A stretch of DNA of 64,000 nt. Origin: DCFW01 sp963790715. GTDB taxonomy: Bacteria > Bacteroidota > Bacteroidia > Bacteroidales > Bacteroidaceae. The DNA lies in contig CAWBPN010000018.1 of NCBI GenBank assembly GCA_963790715.1, positions 868,001 to 932,000 of the forward strand. Reading direction: 5' to 3'. The notes under the pieces were generated by a model. The model saw only the letters and a program-made list of their open reading frames with translations. It was not told the DNA's origin and searched no databases. Numbering within the stretch: position 1 is the first letter of the stretch; every line of letters begins with the position of its first letter. Shown here piece after piece: positions 63,644 to 64,000 of the stretch. A program made the position numbers and the translations under genes.

Positions 63644-64000
63644 ATGAAAATAAATATAAAAAGGGCTCATTTACTTTGGGTTGTATTATCTGTTATTGTT
63701 TTTTCTTCGTGCAATTTTTTAAATGTTGCACCTCCGGAAACGGTTGGTTGGAAAGACGTTATGAAAGACAGAGAATCCGCACTTGGATTTCTTTACTCGT
63801 GTTATACAACCGTAGCAACAGTAACTAATAACGATGGTGGTTATTATTCTTCTACTGATGAATATGCTCAACCTCCTTTGTGGGATCATGATGGTCAAAT
63901 AGTTGCGTGGAATGAACTCACTTCAACCAGTGCAAGCTCTATTAGTAGCTTGCCATGGAATAATTGTTATAATAATTTGGGGCAATGTCACCTTTTTACA
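63644..64000 (+). CDS. SusD/RagB family lipoprotein, 5' part (cut by window edge)
   Basis: First 119 codons. Lipoprotein signal with FSSC (Cys23), followed by NFLNVAPPETVGWKDVMKD and the SusD-typical N-terminal helix segment DRESALGFLYSCYTTV. The rest lies beyond the window. It should cap the SusC encoded immediately upstream. Confidence 0.9.
   Translation, partial: MKINIKRAHLLWVVLSVIVFSSCNFLNVAPPETVGWKDVMKDRESALGFLYSCYTTVATVTNNDGGYYSSTDEYAQPPLWDHDGQIVAWNELTSTSASSISSLPWNNCYNNLGQCHLFT

Overview
The window is chromosomal DNA from a member of the Bacteroidota, most likely order Bacteroidales. The evidence is the low GC content, two SusC/SusD pairs, two hybrid two-component (HTCS) regulators, a glycine-lipid gene pair, and many matches to the Bacteroides-type promoter (-7 element TAnnTTTG, in the best cases with TTTG about 19-20 bases upstream). 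The genus cannot be fixed from this sequence. No rRNA, tRNA or CRISPR array was seen.

Layout. 1-9.9 kb: a polysaccharide utilization locus (GH43 - SusD - SusC on the minus strand, with a divergent HTCS). 9.9-25.3 kb: an accessory island. It opens with a truncated, frameshifted sodium:alanine symporter remnant and a 1.3-kb region rich in inverted repeats. It then carries a VapE-type primase/helicase-like gene, a Fic protein split at an 11-base tandem repeat, and a minus-strand type I restriction-modification operon (hsdM - dinD - hsdS - SIR2 - herA remnant - hsdR). It closes with a HipB-like regulator whose partner is essentially gone. The SIR2/HerA pair belongs to a known anti-phage family, but herA is decayed here. 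25.5-46 kb: mostly core genes, namely FBP aldolase, phosphoglycerate mutase, cysteinyl-tRNA synthetase, an MFS carrier, a two-component system with a TonB receptor and a PAP2 phosphatase, glycine-lipid acyltransferases, dGTPase, the dut-TPR-DUF4292-M23 operon, a CYTH protein and a large helix-hairpin-helix outer-membrane-like protein. 46-48.7 kb: DUF4294, an SPOUT RNA methyltransferase, an AT-rich gap and nadA. 48.9-57.4 kb: GH105, a second HTCS and a GT4/GH130 pair. 58-64 kb: a small basic protein resembling the tail of cold-shock proteins, a DUF2264 protein, and a second SusC (with STN domain) and SusD cut by the window edge.

Most interesting points. (1) Eight exact copies of TTATCAACA (either strand) plus several near-copies lie between 44.2 and 47.7 kb. 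Those in the large ORF fall in several reading frames, and the rest are in the AT-rich gap before nadA. This suggests a DnaA-type cluster, either an origin or a titration site. (2) The Fic gene breaks at an 11-base repeat whose copy number would switch the reading frame. (3) A SIR2-HerA module sits inside an hsd operon with its HerA half decayed. (4) A perfect 36-base inverted repeat is nested within longer imperfect repeats upstream of vapE. (5) Three evenly spaced operators control a HipB-like gene that has lost its partner.

All functional names come from motif and domain recognition by eye. No database search was run.
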